Of a stretch of 40,646 nucleotides of DNA, positions 1 through 7,597 are shown in pieces (within the stretch, counting starts at the first letter, position 1; every line of letters starts with the position of its first letter). The notes under the pieces are model-generated. The model did no database searches and was not told where the DNA came from. It saw only the letters and a list, made by a program, of their open reading frames with translations. The DNA lies in NCBI RefSeq assembly GCF_900143625.1, contig NZ_FRFF01000108.1, forward strand, positions 1 to 40,646. The letters are read 5' to 3'. This DNA is from Nocardiopsis sp. JB363. Its GTDB lineage: Bacteria > Actinomycetota > Actinomycetes > Streptosporangiales > Streptosporangiaceae. Position numbers and translations under genes: made by a program.

Positions 1-54
1 GATCTTGCTACCAGAAGCGAAAAAGGCGCCTTTTTCGCTTCTGGTAGCAAGATC
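1..54. terminator. Perfect 54-bp palindrome, likely bidirectional terminator
   Basis: Positions 1-27 are the exact reverse complement of 28-54. The centre pairs an A5 run with a T5 run, so each strand gives a GC-containing stem with a T-rich stretch. It lies 37 bases beyond the stop of the minus-strand gene at 92-688, where a terminator is expected. It also sits exactly at the window edge, so an assembly fold-back or a longer palindrome cut by the edge cannot be excluded. Confidence 0.6.
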
Positions 55-91
55 ACCGCAGTTCAGAGGCGGAAAGGTGGTGGGGGCCCGC

Positions 92-688
92 TCACCGACG
101 TGGGGTGTTGACGATACGAGCGCCCTCGCCGTCCTTGGGGTTGGACTGGCCCCACAGCACGAACCCCAGGCTCACCACGAGCAGCGCCACCACTCCGAGG
201 CCGTACCCGGTGCCGATGAGCCCCTGGCCGATGATCAGCCCGGTGTAGCCGACGGTGACCAGCAGGCCCAGCACGCCGAGGAGGATTCCGATCCAGGCGC
301 GGTCGGTGAACCGGCGCTGATGGCCGCGGACCACCTCCACCATCGCGGCGACCGCTTCCCGGGAGGCGTCGTCGGGTTCGGTCACCCGCACGCGGGAGTC
401 GTGGCCGAGGATCACGGTGACGCGGGTTCGCCCTCGCCGCCCGGAGAGGAAGAGTGCGCGCGGCTTGGATTCCTCGGACCGCTCCCGGAGTTCGGCGAAG
501 GCCTCGGCGACCTGCACGACCTCGCGCCCGACCTCGTTTCCGCCGTCGGTGAGGCCGATCGTCAGGTCGCCCGCGCAGGCGTCGCGGACGAGTTCGGCGA
601 GCACCACGAGTTCGTCCCGGCGCAGGGCCGGATGCCCGAGGTCGGTGGACTCGACCCGCTCGGCCCGGGGCTGTCGTTCAAGGGACAT
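92..688 (-). CDS. Hypothetical protein with two C-terminal membrane segments
   Basis: 198 aa. I do not recognise a named family. The first ~125 residues are soluble and charged, with a helical N-terminal part (LVVLAELVRDACAGDL). Residues ~131-150 and ~160-180 form two hydrophobic segments separated by a short Gly-rich turn (GQGLIGTGYG), so the protein is probably held in the membrane with its N-terminal domain in the cytoplasm. It starts 19 bases after pobA on the same strand and is probably co-transcribed with it. Nothing in it suggests catalysis or transport of an aromatic substrate, so a role in 4-hydroxybenzoate use is only suggested by position. A purine-rich run (GGGGGA) touches the ATG, closer than an ideal ribosome binding site. 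Confidence 0.7.
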   Translation of the reverse strand: MSLERQPRAERVESTDLGHPALRRDELVVLAELVRDACAGDLTIGLTDGGNEVGREVVQVAEAFAELRERSEESKPRALFLSGRRGRTRVTVILGHDSRVRVTEPDDASREAVAAMVEVVRGHQRRFTDRAWIGILLGVLGLLVTVGYTGLIIGQGLIGTGYGLGVVALLVVSLGFVLWGQSNPKDGEGARIVNTPRR

Positions 689-707
689 TCCCCCATTATC
701 CGTCGGG

Positions 708-1961
708 TCAGGGGGTGCGTTGAGCGGTGCGGGTCAGGGCTTCGGCGACGACGGAGTCGGGGTTGGTCAGGGCGATGGGCCTGCCGGTGTAGGTGTCGGC
801 GAGGTACGCGCCGCCGATCGGGGAACCGGTGATCTGGTCGATCTCGCCGAGCTGTCGACGGTGGTCGAAGGCGTCGCCCTTGTGGTCCAGGTGCAGCATG
901 GACGTCATCCACCAGGAGAAGTGCTGGGCCTGCCACACGCGGTCGGCGACGGTGCGGCCGTAGACGTCCAGCAGCTCCGTCGAACCCTGGTGGAAGTAGC
1001 GTTCGAGGGCCTGGCAGAGGACGGCGACGTCGGCGACGGCGAGGTTCATGCCCTTCGCCCCGGTCGGGGGGACCGTGTGCGCGGCGTCGCCGGCGAGGAA
1101 CAGGCGCCCGTGGCTCATGGGGTCGATGACGTAGCTGCGCATGGGGATGACCCCGCGCTGGGTGATGGGCCCTTCCTTGAGTTCGAAGCCGTTGCCGTTG
1201 ACCCGGGTGCGCAGCTCGTCCCAGATGCGTTCGTCGCTCCAGGTGGAGGCGTCCTCGCCGGGGTCGCACTGGAAGTACATGCGCTGCAGGGTGGGCGTGC
1301 GCGAGCTGATGAGCGCGAACCCGTGCTCGGAGTGGGAGTAGATCAGTTCGTCGGAGCTGGGCGGGGCTTCGGTGAGGATGCCGAACCAGCCGTGCGGGTA
1401 GGCGTGGAAGTAGTCGGTGCGCACGTCCTTCGGGATGGCGCGCCTGCACACCCCCTGGGATCCGTCACAGCCGGCGATGACGGCGCTGGAGAGCTCGACG
1501 CGGGTGCCGTCGGGTTCGGTGAAGCGCACCTTGGGGTCGTCGGTGGTGATGCCCTGGACTTCGACGTCGTGGACGCCGAACCGCAGGTCTCCCCCGGCGG
1601 CGATCCGTGCCCCGATGAGGTCCTTGAGGACCTCGTGCTGGGGGTAGAGGTAGACGGATCGTCCGGTGAGCGCGGCGAAGTCGATGCGCCGGGACTCCTT
1701 GCGGCTGCGCAGGTAGGTGCCCTCGTGGCGTTGTCCCTCGTCGAGGAGGCGATCACCCACGCCCGTGGAGGTCATGAGGTCGGCGGTCCCCTGTTCCAGG
1801 ATCCCCGCCCGGATGGTCGCCTCGATGGTCTCGCGGTCGCGCACGTCGATGACGACGGAGTCGATGCCGGAGAGGGAGAGCAGGTGGGACAGCATCAGCC
1901 CGGCGGGTCCCGCACCGATGATGGCGACCTGGGTCCGTTGGCTCTGGTTCGTCGCGTTCAT
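708..1961 (-). CDS. pobA: 4-hydroxybenzoate 3-monooxygenase (FAD-dependent)
   Basis: 417 aa. PobA uses FAD and NAD(P)H to hydroxylate 4-hydroxybenzoate to protocatechuate, feeding the beta-ketoadipate pathway; it is a soluble cytosolic flavoprotein. Visible family marks are the N-terminal dinucleotide-binding GAGPAG (residues 16-21), the GRSVYLYPQHEV segment typical of PobA, the DG motif CDGSQGVCRRAIP, and the second FAD motif GDAAHTVPPTGAKGMNLA near residue 290. Length is slightly above the usual ~395 aa because of a short N-terminal extension. I chose ATG 1961 because GGAG lies about 13 bases upstream; an in-frame start at 2036 would add residues with no family likeness. No protocatechuate genes and no PobR-type regulator are in the window, so this is an isolated upper-pathway gene. 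Confidence 0.92.
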   Translation of the reverse strand: MNATNQSQRTQVAIIGAGPAGLMLSHLLSLSGIDSVVIDVRDRETIEATIRAGILEQGTADLMTSTGVGDRLLDEGQRHEGTYLRSRKESRRIDFAALTGRSVYLYPQHEVLKDLIGARIAAGGDLRFGVHDVEVQGITTDDPKVRFTEPDGTRVELSSAVIAGCDGSQGVCRRAIPKDVRTDYFHAYPHGWFGILTEAPPSSDELIYSHSEHGFALISSRTPTLQRMYFQCDPGEDASTWSDERIWDELRTRVNGNGFELKEGPITQRGVIPMRSYVIDPMSHGRLFLAGDAAHTVPPTGAKGMNLAVADVAVLCQALERYFHQGSTELLDVYGRTVADRVWQAQHFSWWMTSMLHLDHKGDAFDHRRQLGEIDQITGSPIGGAYLADTYTGRPIALTNPDSVVAEALTRTAQRTP

Positions 1962-1994
1962 GGGTGGGCTCGGCTCTCCGTGGCGTAGGGGGCG

Positions 1995-2041
1995 TGCTCC
2001 GGAGCAGGGACGGATCCACTTGTTCGCATTCAGCACGCGTG
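1995..2041. promoter_or_regulatory. pobA upstream region with two short palindromes
   Basis: A perfect 12-bp palindrome TGCTCCGGAGCA (1995-2006) ends 34 bases before the pobA ATG, and CACGCGTG (2034-2041) lies further upstream. Either could bind a regulator of aromatic degradation. No regulator gene adjoins, so this is a weak positional inference. Confidence 0.3.
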
Positions 2042-2125
2042 TGCGTTATGCGTACGATACGGGCGAGGCGGCTTCTTGTCCATGGTCCCCCGATCGGGAC
2101 GTTCCCCCCGCACCTGGAACGCGAA

Positions 2126-2152
2126 GCGCCCGGGGGTTCGACCCCCGGGCGC
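2126..2152 (-). terminator. Hairpin terminator after the YkvA gene
   Basis: Perfect 12-bp arms GCGCCCGGGGGT / ACCCCCGGGCGC with a TCG loop, 28 bases beyond the stop of the minus-strand gene at 2181. There is no T-run, as is common in actinomycete terminators. Confidence 0.7.
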
Positions 2153-2180
2153 GTGACGAAGTGGTCAGTCGACGAAGTGA

Positions 2181-2672
2181 TCAGCGTCGCTGCCTCCGGC
2201 CGCCGTCGACGTGGTCCTCCACGCGCGGCCCGCCCTGCGGCGGCGCCTGGGTTCCGGCGTGCTCGGACTCGGCGCCGGACCGCCCGGACGTGGCTCCCGC
2301 CTGCCCGGGACCGTCGGGGTTGGCCCGATAGAAGGCCTCCTGGGCCTCCTGCTCGCGTTCCCACACCACGAAGCGTTCGCTCTCGCCCAGGGCCATCGTG
2401 GTCAGCCACACCGCGACGGCGACGTCATCGACCAGACCCAGCACGGAGAACAGCAGTTCGGGGATGAAATCGATCGGCGAGACCACGTACACGACGAGCG
2501 CCAGCATGGTGAACAGCTTGCCGCCGCCGAGCTCGGGGTAGCGGCCGCGCAGCTTGGCCCCGATCATGCGCGGGACCGCGCGAACGCGCTGCCACACGGA
2601 GACCTTGCCGTCGGTGTTCTGGATGACCTGCCAGGCGGCCGCTCCGGCCGCGGCCCGGTTGACGTTGCGCAT
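2181..2672 (-). CDS. YkvA family (DUF1232) membrane-associated protein
   Basis: 163 aa. The DUF1232 core is clear: RVRAVPRMIGAKLRG, then the hydrophobic segment LFTMLALVVYVVSPIDFIPE, then LGLVDDVAVAVWLTTMAL. The SPID-PE motif and the following L-LVDD are the family signature. The biochemical role of this family is not established. A charged Glu/Arg-rich tail follows, with a Gly/Pro-rich C-terminus. The ATG at 2672 has GAGGAG eight bases upstream. It is monocistronic, with its own hairpin terminator and a 380-base gap before the Tad operon, which runs the other way. Confidence 0.85.
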   Translation of the reverse strand: MRNVNRAAAGAAAWQVIQNTDGKVSVWQRVRAVPRMIGAKLRGRYPELGGGKLFTMLALVVYVVSPIDFIPELLFSVLGLVDDVAVAVWLTTMALGESERFVVWEREQEAQEAFYRANPDGPGQAGATSGRSGAESEHAGTQAPPQGGPRVEDHVDGGRRQRR

Positions 2673-3055
2673 CGTTCGCTCTCCTCAGGGGGCAAGTGAC
2701 TTCTCAAGATATGACGCGAGATCACCCTCAATCGTTCCCGAGGAGCGCCCGCGCAACCGAGAAGAGACGTAGATGACATCGCCGCACGGTGACGGATGGG
2801 GGCGGTGGGGCCACTGTGACTGCTTTTGCGCAGCTGAGAGGACTTTCGTTCGGAGTTGTCCACAGCATTGACGGGGACACTGGTGGTCCTGAACCGGAAA
2901 AGGCATCCTTGTGGAGGCGGCACACCCTTTGTCGCTCCGCCCGACAGATCGAGAACAGGAAAACCAGAAAACCGGACTAATCACCGCAAACCACTCAGCG
3001 CGGAGTAGTCGCATACGGCCAACGGCTCCCGCCCCCGTCCTGGAGAGGCCACAGC
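2673..3055. other. Intergenic region, divergent promoters of ykvA-like gene and Tad operon
   Basis: 383 bases without a credible gene. It must carry the promoters for the minus-strand YkvA gene and the plus-strand Tad operon. A degenerate copy of the window's GGCC palindrome lies at 3006-3021. No other clear element is seen. Confidence 0.5.
3006..3021. promoter_or_regulatory. Degenerate copy of the TGGCCnnRTnnGGCCA palindrome before the Tad operon
   Basis: TAGTCGCATACGGCCA: the right half and core (CATACGGCCA) are identical to the copy at 34573 read on its minus strand; the left half matches three of five bases. It ends 34 bases before the first ATG of the Tad operon. Degenerate, so low confidence as a site. 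Confidence 0.35.
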
Positions 3056-3337
3056 ATGCCTTCGCAGCAGGTCGTCCCCACCGACCGGCGTCGCAGCCCC
3101 ACGATCCGCACCGCCGCCGGTACCCGCAAGGCACCCGAAAAGCGCCTACCGGTGCGCACCCCGCCGCACGGTAACGAATACCGGCCCTCCCACCCCGAGC
3201 CACCCATTCGTTACGATGCGTCCGAGTGGCACCCGCTCACGTGGGCCGCCGCCGCACCTTTCGAATTCGTCGAACGCGCAGAACCGATGGAGCTTTCCCA
3301 GTGTCCAATGCCCAGCCCAGGTCGGCGACGACCGTAG
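3056..3337 (+). CDS. Hypothetical small protein, first gene of the Tad operon
   Basis: 93 aa, not recognised. It is basic and Pro/Arg-rich at the N-terminus, with a more ordered segment EWHPLTWAAAAPFEFVERAEPME near the end and no membrane segment. Support comes from GGAGAG (3041-3046) nine bases before the ATG, from codons that mostly end in G or C, and from its position. Its last 37 bases overlap the proposed GTG start of the next gene in another frame, which would couple their translation. It could still be a chance open frame in the leader of the operon. Confidence 0.45.
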   Translation: MPSQQVVPTDRRRSPTIRTAAGTRKAPEKRLPVRTPPHGNEYRPSHPEPPIRYDASEWHPLTWAAAAPFEFVERAEPMELSQCPMPSPGRRRP

Positions 3338-4428
3338 CCCTGTTGGCGGATATCCCCAGCACGGGACACGTGGGTGAGGCCGGGGCCCACCGGTTCCCGC
3401 TCAGAGGCGACACCGTCGGCGCGCGCAGCTCCGCCTTCGTCGCCTTCGCCATCGAACAGGTCCGGTCCGGCCGCAAGGTCGTCGCCCTCTACCCCGCCTG
3501 GCAGGCAACGGACGCCGAACGGGCGGTGAACTTCGCCCGCGGTGCCCTGCGCACCGACCGGATCGCCGGTATCGGCGTCGACCTGTCCCCACTCGCCCTG
3601 TCCCTGGTGGCCGACCAGCTCGCCTACCTGGCCCCCTACCTTCCACCGGGCATGGTCGCCGCTCTCAGCGGCGAGCTGCCCAAGCACGTGCTCGCCGGCG
3701 CCTGGCTGCGCACCGTCTCCGGCCTGTCCACCCTGCCGACCAGCATGCGCCAGCACGTGGGATCCTATGCGCCGTCGGTGTCCTTCCTGGCGTTCTGCGC
3801 GCCCACCGCGCAGGTGGGTCGGCTGCGTCCCGCCGAACTCGCCTCCGGGTTGCCGTTCCGGCCCGTCCAACCCGTGCAGCTGCTGAGCTCCACCCCGGAT
3901 CCCGCCATCACCAGGGTGTTCGACGACAACCTTCCGCGGGCCATCCAACCGGTGGCCACCCGCAGCCTGCCCGCGCAACCCCTGGGCAGCGCCTACTGGG
4001 GCACTGGCAAGTACGTCGAGTTCGTGGCGCTGAGCGCTCATCCACAGGCCCTGGCCTACGCGGCCGGGTCCATCCGGACCTCCGCCTGCGCCTGGTGCGG
4101 CGAGCCCATGGCCGCACGCCCCTGCCCGTTCTGCTCGGCCAACTCCGCCGGGCACCCCTCCTACACGCCTCCTCCCTCACCGGTGCGTCCCCCGACCCCG
4201 GGACCACCCCGCAACACCCCGATGAGTCCACCACCGACTCCATCGGCGGGCCCGCCACCGGGCCCGCACCCGCCACGGACCGGCGCTCCGGTGCCGGGTC
4301 CACCACCCAACGGAGAGGCCCACCAGCGCTCCCCCGAGCCCTCTCGGTCCCCGACCCCTCAGCCCTCGACCGCCCCCGCGGAGGACCCGCCGCACCGCCG
4401 ATTGGACCCGAGATCCTACTCACGGTGA
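3301..4428 (+). CDS. Tad-operon protein with C-terminal zinc ribbon and Pro-rich tail
   Basis: 375 aa from GTG 3301, which has GGAG nine bases upstream. The upstream in-frame ATG at 3226 adds 25 Arg-rich residues and looks less likely. Residues 1-250 form an alpha/beta-looking soluble region without a P-loop. A four-cysteine knuckle, CAWCGEPMAARPCPFC, follows and probably binds one zinc. The last ~100 residues are almost entirely Pro/Ser/Thr with no fold. I do not recognise the family. It lies 79 bases before cpaB on the same strand, so a part in pilus assembly or its control is the natural guess, by position only. Confidence 0.7.
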   Translation: MSNAQPRSATTVALLADIPSTGHVGEAGAHRFPLRGDTVGARSSAFVAFAIEQVRSGRKVVALYPAWQATDAERAVNFARGALRTDRIAGIGVDLSPLALSLVADQLAYLAPYLPPGMVAALSGELPKHVLAGAWLRTVSGLSTLPTSMRQHVGSYAPSVSFLAFCAPTAQVGRLRPAELASGLPFRPVQPVQLLSSTPDPAITRVFDDNLPRAIQPVATRSLPAQPLGSAYWGTGKYVEFVALSAHPQALAYAAGSIRTSACAWCGEPMAARPCPFCSANSAGHPSYTPPPSPVRPPTPGPPRNTPMSPPPTPSAGPPPGPHPPRTGAPVPGPPPNGEAHQRSPEPSRSPTPQPSTAPAEDPPHRRLDPRSYSR

Positions 4429-4507
4429 CGCTCCCTCCCGGCCGGGTCCCCTCGTCGCTCTCGACGGCGGGGCCCACGACGACACTGGAAACGGATAGCA
4501 CCCCTCT

Positions 4508-5254
4508 ATGAACCCCCGTCAGCGACGTGGCGTCCTGCTCATGGTCGTGGCCGCGGTCGGCGCAGTGGCCGTGTTCGCGTCAGTCTTCACCTACCTCAAC
4601 AACCAGCAGGAACGCCTGGGCCAGTTCGCCACGGTCCTGCGCCTGGTCGACGACGTGGAGGCCTACCAGCCGATCACCCAGGACCAGGTCGAGTCGGTCG
4701 AGGTCCCCAGCATGTACTTCGACCCGGAGGTGTTCATCGCCGACCTGTCGGAGGTGGAGACCCCCGCCGACCAGCAATTGGTCGCCTCCTCCCACCTGGA
4801 GAGCGGTGTTCTCCTCCAGCAGGGCATGGTGCAGCCACAGCCGACCCTGACCGAGGGCGAACGTGAGATCGCCATCATGGTCAACGCCGAGACCGGTGTG
4901 GCCGGCAAGGTGCGGCGCGGCTCCGTCGTGGACATCTACGGCACCTTCCAGGCACGCGACCACGGTGAGGCCTGCGCCACCCGTGTCATCACCGAGGTCG
5001 AGGTCCTCGACATCGGTGAGCTGCGCAGTCAGGAGACCGATTCGGGGGTGACCGGTGTGGTTCCGGTGACCTTCCGGTTGGACCCGGACAGCGCCCTACA
5101 GCTCGCCTACGCCGAAGAGTTCTCCACCAAGCTGCGGTTGGCCCTGGTCAGCGCGGACGGTGGCGGCTCCACCGGCGACGAACAGTTCTGTAGCGGGGAC
5201 TTCGACGACCTGATCGACCAGACCGACGAGCGGCGCATGCCGCATGGGGGGTAG
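4508..5254 (+). CDS. cpaB: Flp pilus assembly protein CpaB/RcpC
   Basis: 248 aa. A single N-terminal membrane helix (RGVLLMVVAAVGAVAVFASVF, without its last residues as an anchor core) is followed by a SAF-type domain (about residues 40-110: VEAYQPITQDQVESVEVP) and the RcpC/CpaB domain (LTEGEREIAIMVNAETGVAGKVRRGSV shortened here to its core VNAETGVAGKVRRG). In diderms CpaB is periplasmic and sits next to the secretin. Monoderm Tad loci keep it without a secretin, so it probably acts on the outer face of the membrane. It is the first recognisable Tad gene of the operon, six bases before tadZ. ATG 4508 is preceded by only a weak purine run. Confidence 0.85.
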   Translation: MNPRQRRGVLLMVVAAVGAVAVFASVFTYLNNQQERLGQFATVLRLVDDVEAYQPITQDQVESVEVPSMYFDPEVFIADLSEVETPADQQLVASSHLESGVLLQQGMVQPQPTLTEGEREIAIMVNAETGVAGKVRRGSVVDIYGTFQARDHGEACATRVITEVEVLDIGELRSQETDSGVTGVVPVTFRLDPDSALQLAYAEEFSTKLRLALVSADGGGSTGDEQFCSGDFDDLIDQTDERRMPHGG

Positions 5255-5260
5255 ACAGCG

Positions 5261-6655
5261 GTGAACTTCCGCGTTCTGGCGGGGATGCCCACATCCGAGA
5301 CCGAGATGGTGCTCGCCGCGCGCTTCGAGGAACTGGGCACGTGCGACCTGGTGGCGATCCGCAACACCGGCACGACGCTGCTCGACGGGGCCGGTGAGTT
5401 CCCCGAGCTCGACGTCGTCCTCATCCACGAGGACATGGGGCCCGCGCCGGTTCTGGAGACCGTGCGGGACCTGTCCCACCGCCATCCCCAGCTGGCGATC
5501 CTGTTGGTGTCCTCGGCCATGGATCCGAGCACCTTCACCGGGGCCATGGAGGCGGGCGCCCGCGGGGTGCTGTCCGCGGACGCCGGGTTGGGCGAGTTGG
5601 AGACCCGGATCGCCAAGGCCGCCGAGTGGTCGCGCACGCTGCGCCGGCACCTGGAGTCCGCCTCCCACGAACTACCGGCTTCGGGGGTTCGCGGCCGGAT
5701 AGTGACGGTCAGCGGCGCCAAGGGCGGGGTGGGCACCACCACCTGCGCGGTGCACCTGGCGATGGCGGCCGCCAGGCGCGACCGGGTCGTGTGCCTGGTC
5801 GACCTCGACCTGCAGGCCGGTGACCTGCCCGCCTTCCTCAACCTCCAGCACCGTCGGTCCATCACCGACCTGGTGGAGAGCGCCGACGACATCAGCCCCG
5901 GCATGCTCGCCGAGACCCTGTACGTGGACCCGCGCGGCCCGCACGTGCTGCTCGCCCCCGAGCACGGTGAACGCGGCGAGGACGTCAACGCCCGCGCCAC
6001 CCGTCGAATCCTCGCCGCTCTGCGCTCACGCTACGAACTGGTGATCGTGGACTGCGGGTCCACCATGAACGAGGCCACCGCGATGGCGGTGGAACTGGCC
6101 GACAGCGCCGTGGTGACGGTGACCCCGGACGTGCCGGCGATGCGCGGGGCCCAGCGGCTGATGGCGATGTGGGAGCGGCTACAGATCCGCACCCTCGACA
6201 ACGTGTATTCCCTGGTCACCCGGCACAGTCGCAAGAACGAGATCCAACCGGACTTCCTCCAGCAACTGCTGGGCACCAAGGTGCTGCGCACCCCGGTCCC
6301 GGCCGCCTACCGAGCGTTGGAGCCGGGCGAGAACAACGGCGACCCCACCAAAGTGACCGACGAGGGGCTGCGCAAGGCCTTCGCTCGGCTCGCCGCGGAA
6401 CTGGACCTGTTCACCCCGCCCACGGGGCCGGGCGGCAGCAGCAAGGGCGGTTTCACCCCCTCCGGCGGGGCGACCCCGGCGCCGGGCTCCCTGTTGGACG
6501 GAGGGCCCTCCACCCGGGACGTGTCCGGGTTCCTCAACGCCAGCGATCACCACGTGTTCAACGGGCACGTGGTGTCCGGGGCGAGGGGGCCGGGCAGGCC
6601 CGGTGGGTCCGGCGGTTGGGATCCGGGGTCGGCGGGGCGGGGGTTCGGTGGCTGA
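5261..6655 (+). CDS. tadZ: Tad pilus localisation ATPase TadZ/CpaE
   Basis: 464 aa from GTG 5261. Residues 1-135 resemble an atypical receiver domain: VVLIHEDMG stands where a receiver has its phospho-acceptor strand, without a standard acceptor Asp. Residues 146-400 are a ParA/MinD-type ATPase with the deviant Walker A GAKGGVGTTT (152-161), CLVDLDLQAGD as switch/A-prime region, and LVIVDCGS as Walker B. The C-terminal ~70 residues are Gly-rich and disordered. TadZ proteins place the secretion complex at a site in the cell. It overlaps the next gene by eight bases, which is evidence for translational coupling. Confidence 0.9.
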   Translation: MNFRVLAGMPTSETEMVLAARFEELGTCDLVAIRNTGTTLLDGAGEFPELDVVLIHEDMGPAPVLETVRDLSHRHPQLAILLVSSAMDPSTFTGAMEAGARGVLSADAGLGELETRIAKAAEWSRTLRRHLESASHELPASGVRGRIVTVSGAKGGVGTTTCAVHLAMAAARRDRVVCLVDLDLQAGDLPAFLNLQHRRSITDLVESADDISPGMLAETLYVDPRGPHVLLAPEHGERGEDVNARATRRILAALRSRYELVIVDCGSTMNEATAMAVELADSAVVTVTPDVPAMRGAQRLMAMWERLQIRTLDNVYSLVTRHSRKNEIQPDFLQQLLGTKVLRTPVPAAYRALEPGENNGDPTKVTDEGLRKAFARLAAELDLFTPPTGPGGSSKGGFTPSGGATPAPGSLLDGGPSTRDVSGFLNASDHHVFNGHVVSGARGPGRPGGSGGWDPGSAGRGFGG

Positions 6656-7190
6656 GCGACGAAGCGGCGCCCGCCGGCGCCGCGACGGCCGGGGAGTCCG
6701 GGGCGTCCGCGACGATCGGGGCCACCGGACCGAACAGGGTCACCAGGCTGACCGGGGCGTCCGCGACGATCGGGGCGCGATCATCGTGGAGTTCGCCGCC
6801 ATGGTGCCCTTCATGATGCTGGCGCTGGCCCTGGTGTGGCAGGTGCTGCTCATCGGCCTCACCTCCATGTACGCCTCGCATGGCGCGGCCGAGGCCGCCC
6901 GGCAGGCCGCAGTCACCCCCGACGACATGGAGCGCATCGACGAGGAGGCCCGCAAGCGCGTGCTCGCGCCGTGGGACGCCCCCGACGTGCTCAGCACCTC
7001 CGTCGTCGACCGCGACGGGGAACGCTACGCCCGAGTGACCGTGGCGATGCCGGTGTTCCTGCCCGGCACGTCCGGGCCCTGGGACATCACGGGCGAGGCG
7101 AAGATCGTCACCGAGGTCGCCCCACTCGACGGTGTCGACGAGCCACCACCCGGCGCGGAGCCGTCCGACGCGGAGGGGGGCGACGCGTGA
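6648..7190 (+). CDS. tadE: TadE-type pseudopilin
   Basis: 180 aa from GTG 6648, which overlaps the tadZ stop and has a G-rich binding site (GGGG) just upstream. A very basic N-terminus (residues 1-43) is followed by a class III signal: RG/AIIVEFA with the +5 Glu (E48) and then a hydrophobic helix (MVPFMMLALALVWQVLLIG). A pilus-exposed domain of ~100 residues follows. TadE/F proteins are minor pseudopilins cut by the prepilin peptidase TadV. Oddity: the basic leader contains RGVRDDRG twice (see repeat at 6700-6776). The stop overlaps the next GTG (GTGA). Confidence 0.85.
   Translation: MAERRSGARRRRDGRGVRGVRDDRGHRTEQGHQADRGVRDDRGAIIVEFAAMVPFMMLALALVWQVLLIGLTSMYASHGAAEAARQAAVTPDDMERIDEEARKRVLAPWDAPDVLSTSVVDRDGERYARVTVAMPVFLPGTSGPWDITGEAKIVTEVAPLDGVDEPPPGAEPSDAEGGDA
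6700..6776 (+). repeat. In-frame 23-bp direct repeat in the tadE leader
   Basis: Identical 23-base copies at 6700-6722 and 6754-6776, spaced 54 bases (18 codons), so both encode RGVRDDRG. The second copy ends at the proposed prepilin cleavage site. Confidence 0.85.
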
Positions 7191-7561
7191 GACGCACCTT
7201 CTCCCCCACCCGGCTCCTGACCGGCGGCCGACCACGGCGGGACGCCGACCGTGGCGGCCCCATCCTGGAGTTCGCCGCGGTCCTACCGATCCTGCTGCTC
7301 ACCGTGGTGGTCGCCTTCGAGGCCTTCATCGCGTTCGTGGCCATCGAACGGCTGGAGTCCGCGGCCCGCGCCGGGGCCCGGGAGGGCACCGAGGAGGCCG
7401 CCCAGCAGGCCCTGCCCGACTGGTTGGACGAGGCGACCGTCACCAGCGGCACCAATGACAGTGACGGGTTCTACGTCGAGGTCTCGCACTCGCTGCCGAT
7501 CGTGTTCTCGGTGGACCTGAACGTGACACTGACCCGTCGGGTGGACATGCCGAACCTGTGA
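7187..7561 (+). CDS. Second TadE/TadF-type pseudopilin
   Basis: 124 aa from GTG 7187, which overlaps the previous stop as GTGA and is preceded by GGAGGGGGG. Short basic leader, then RG/GPILEFAAVLPILLL with Glu at +5 (E28) after the expected cut, a single hydrophobic helix, then ~75 residues with alternating polar strands. This is the pattern of TadE-like (TadF) minor pilins. Two tandem TadE/F genes between tadZ and tadA are usual in actinomycete Tad loci, though tadA often comes first. No cysteines are present. A 36-base gap with a strong GGAGG separates it from tadA. Confidence 0.8.
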   Translation: MRRTFSPTRLLTGGRPRRDADRGGPILEFAAVLPILLLTVVVAFEAFIAFVAIERLESAARAGAREGTEEAAQQALPDWLDEATVTSGTNDSDGFYVEVSHSLPIVFSVDLNVTLTRRVDMPNL

Positions 7562-7597
7562 GGCGCGGCGCGTCCACCAAGGGAGGAAACGAGGAAC

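Noticed and set aside
5..832. 275-aa plus-strand frame at the left end
   Set aside because: Runs through the palindrome and antisense to the membrane-protein gene.
417..1988. 523-aa open frame on the plus strand
   Set aside because: Antisense to pobA, which has clear family motifs; high GC leaves long stop-free shadows.
2126..2152. TTCGA loop resembling a tRNA T-arm
   Set aside because: The remaining arms of a tRNA are absent and the stem is 12 bp; a terminator explains it.
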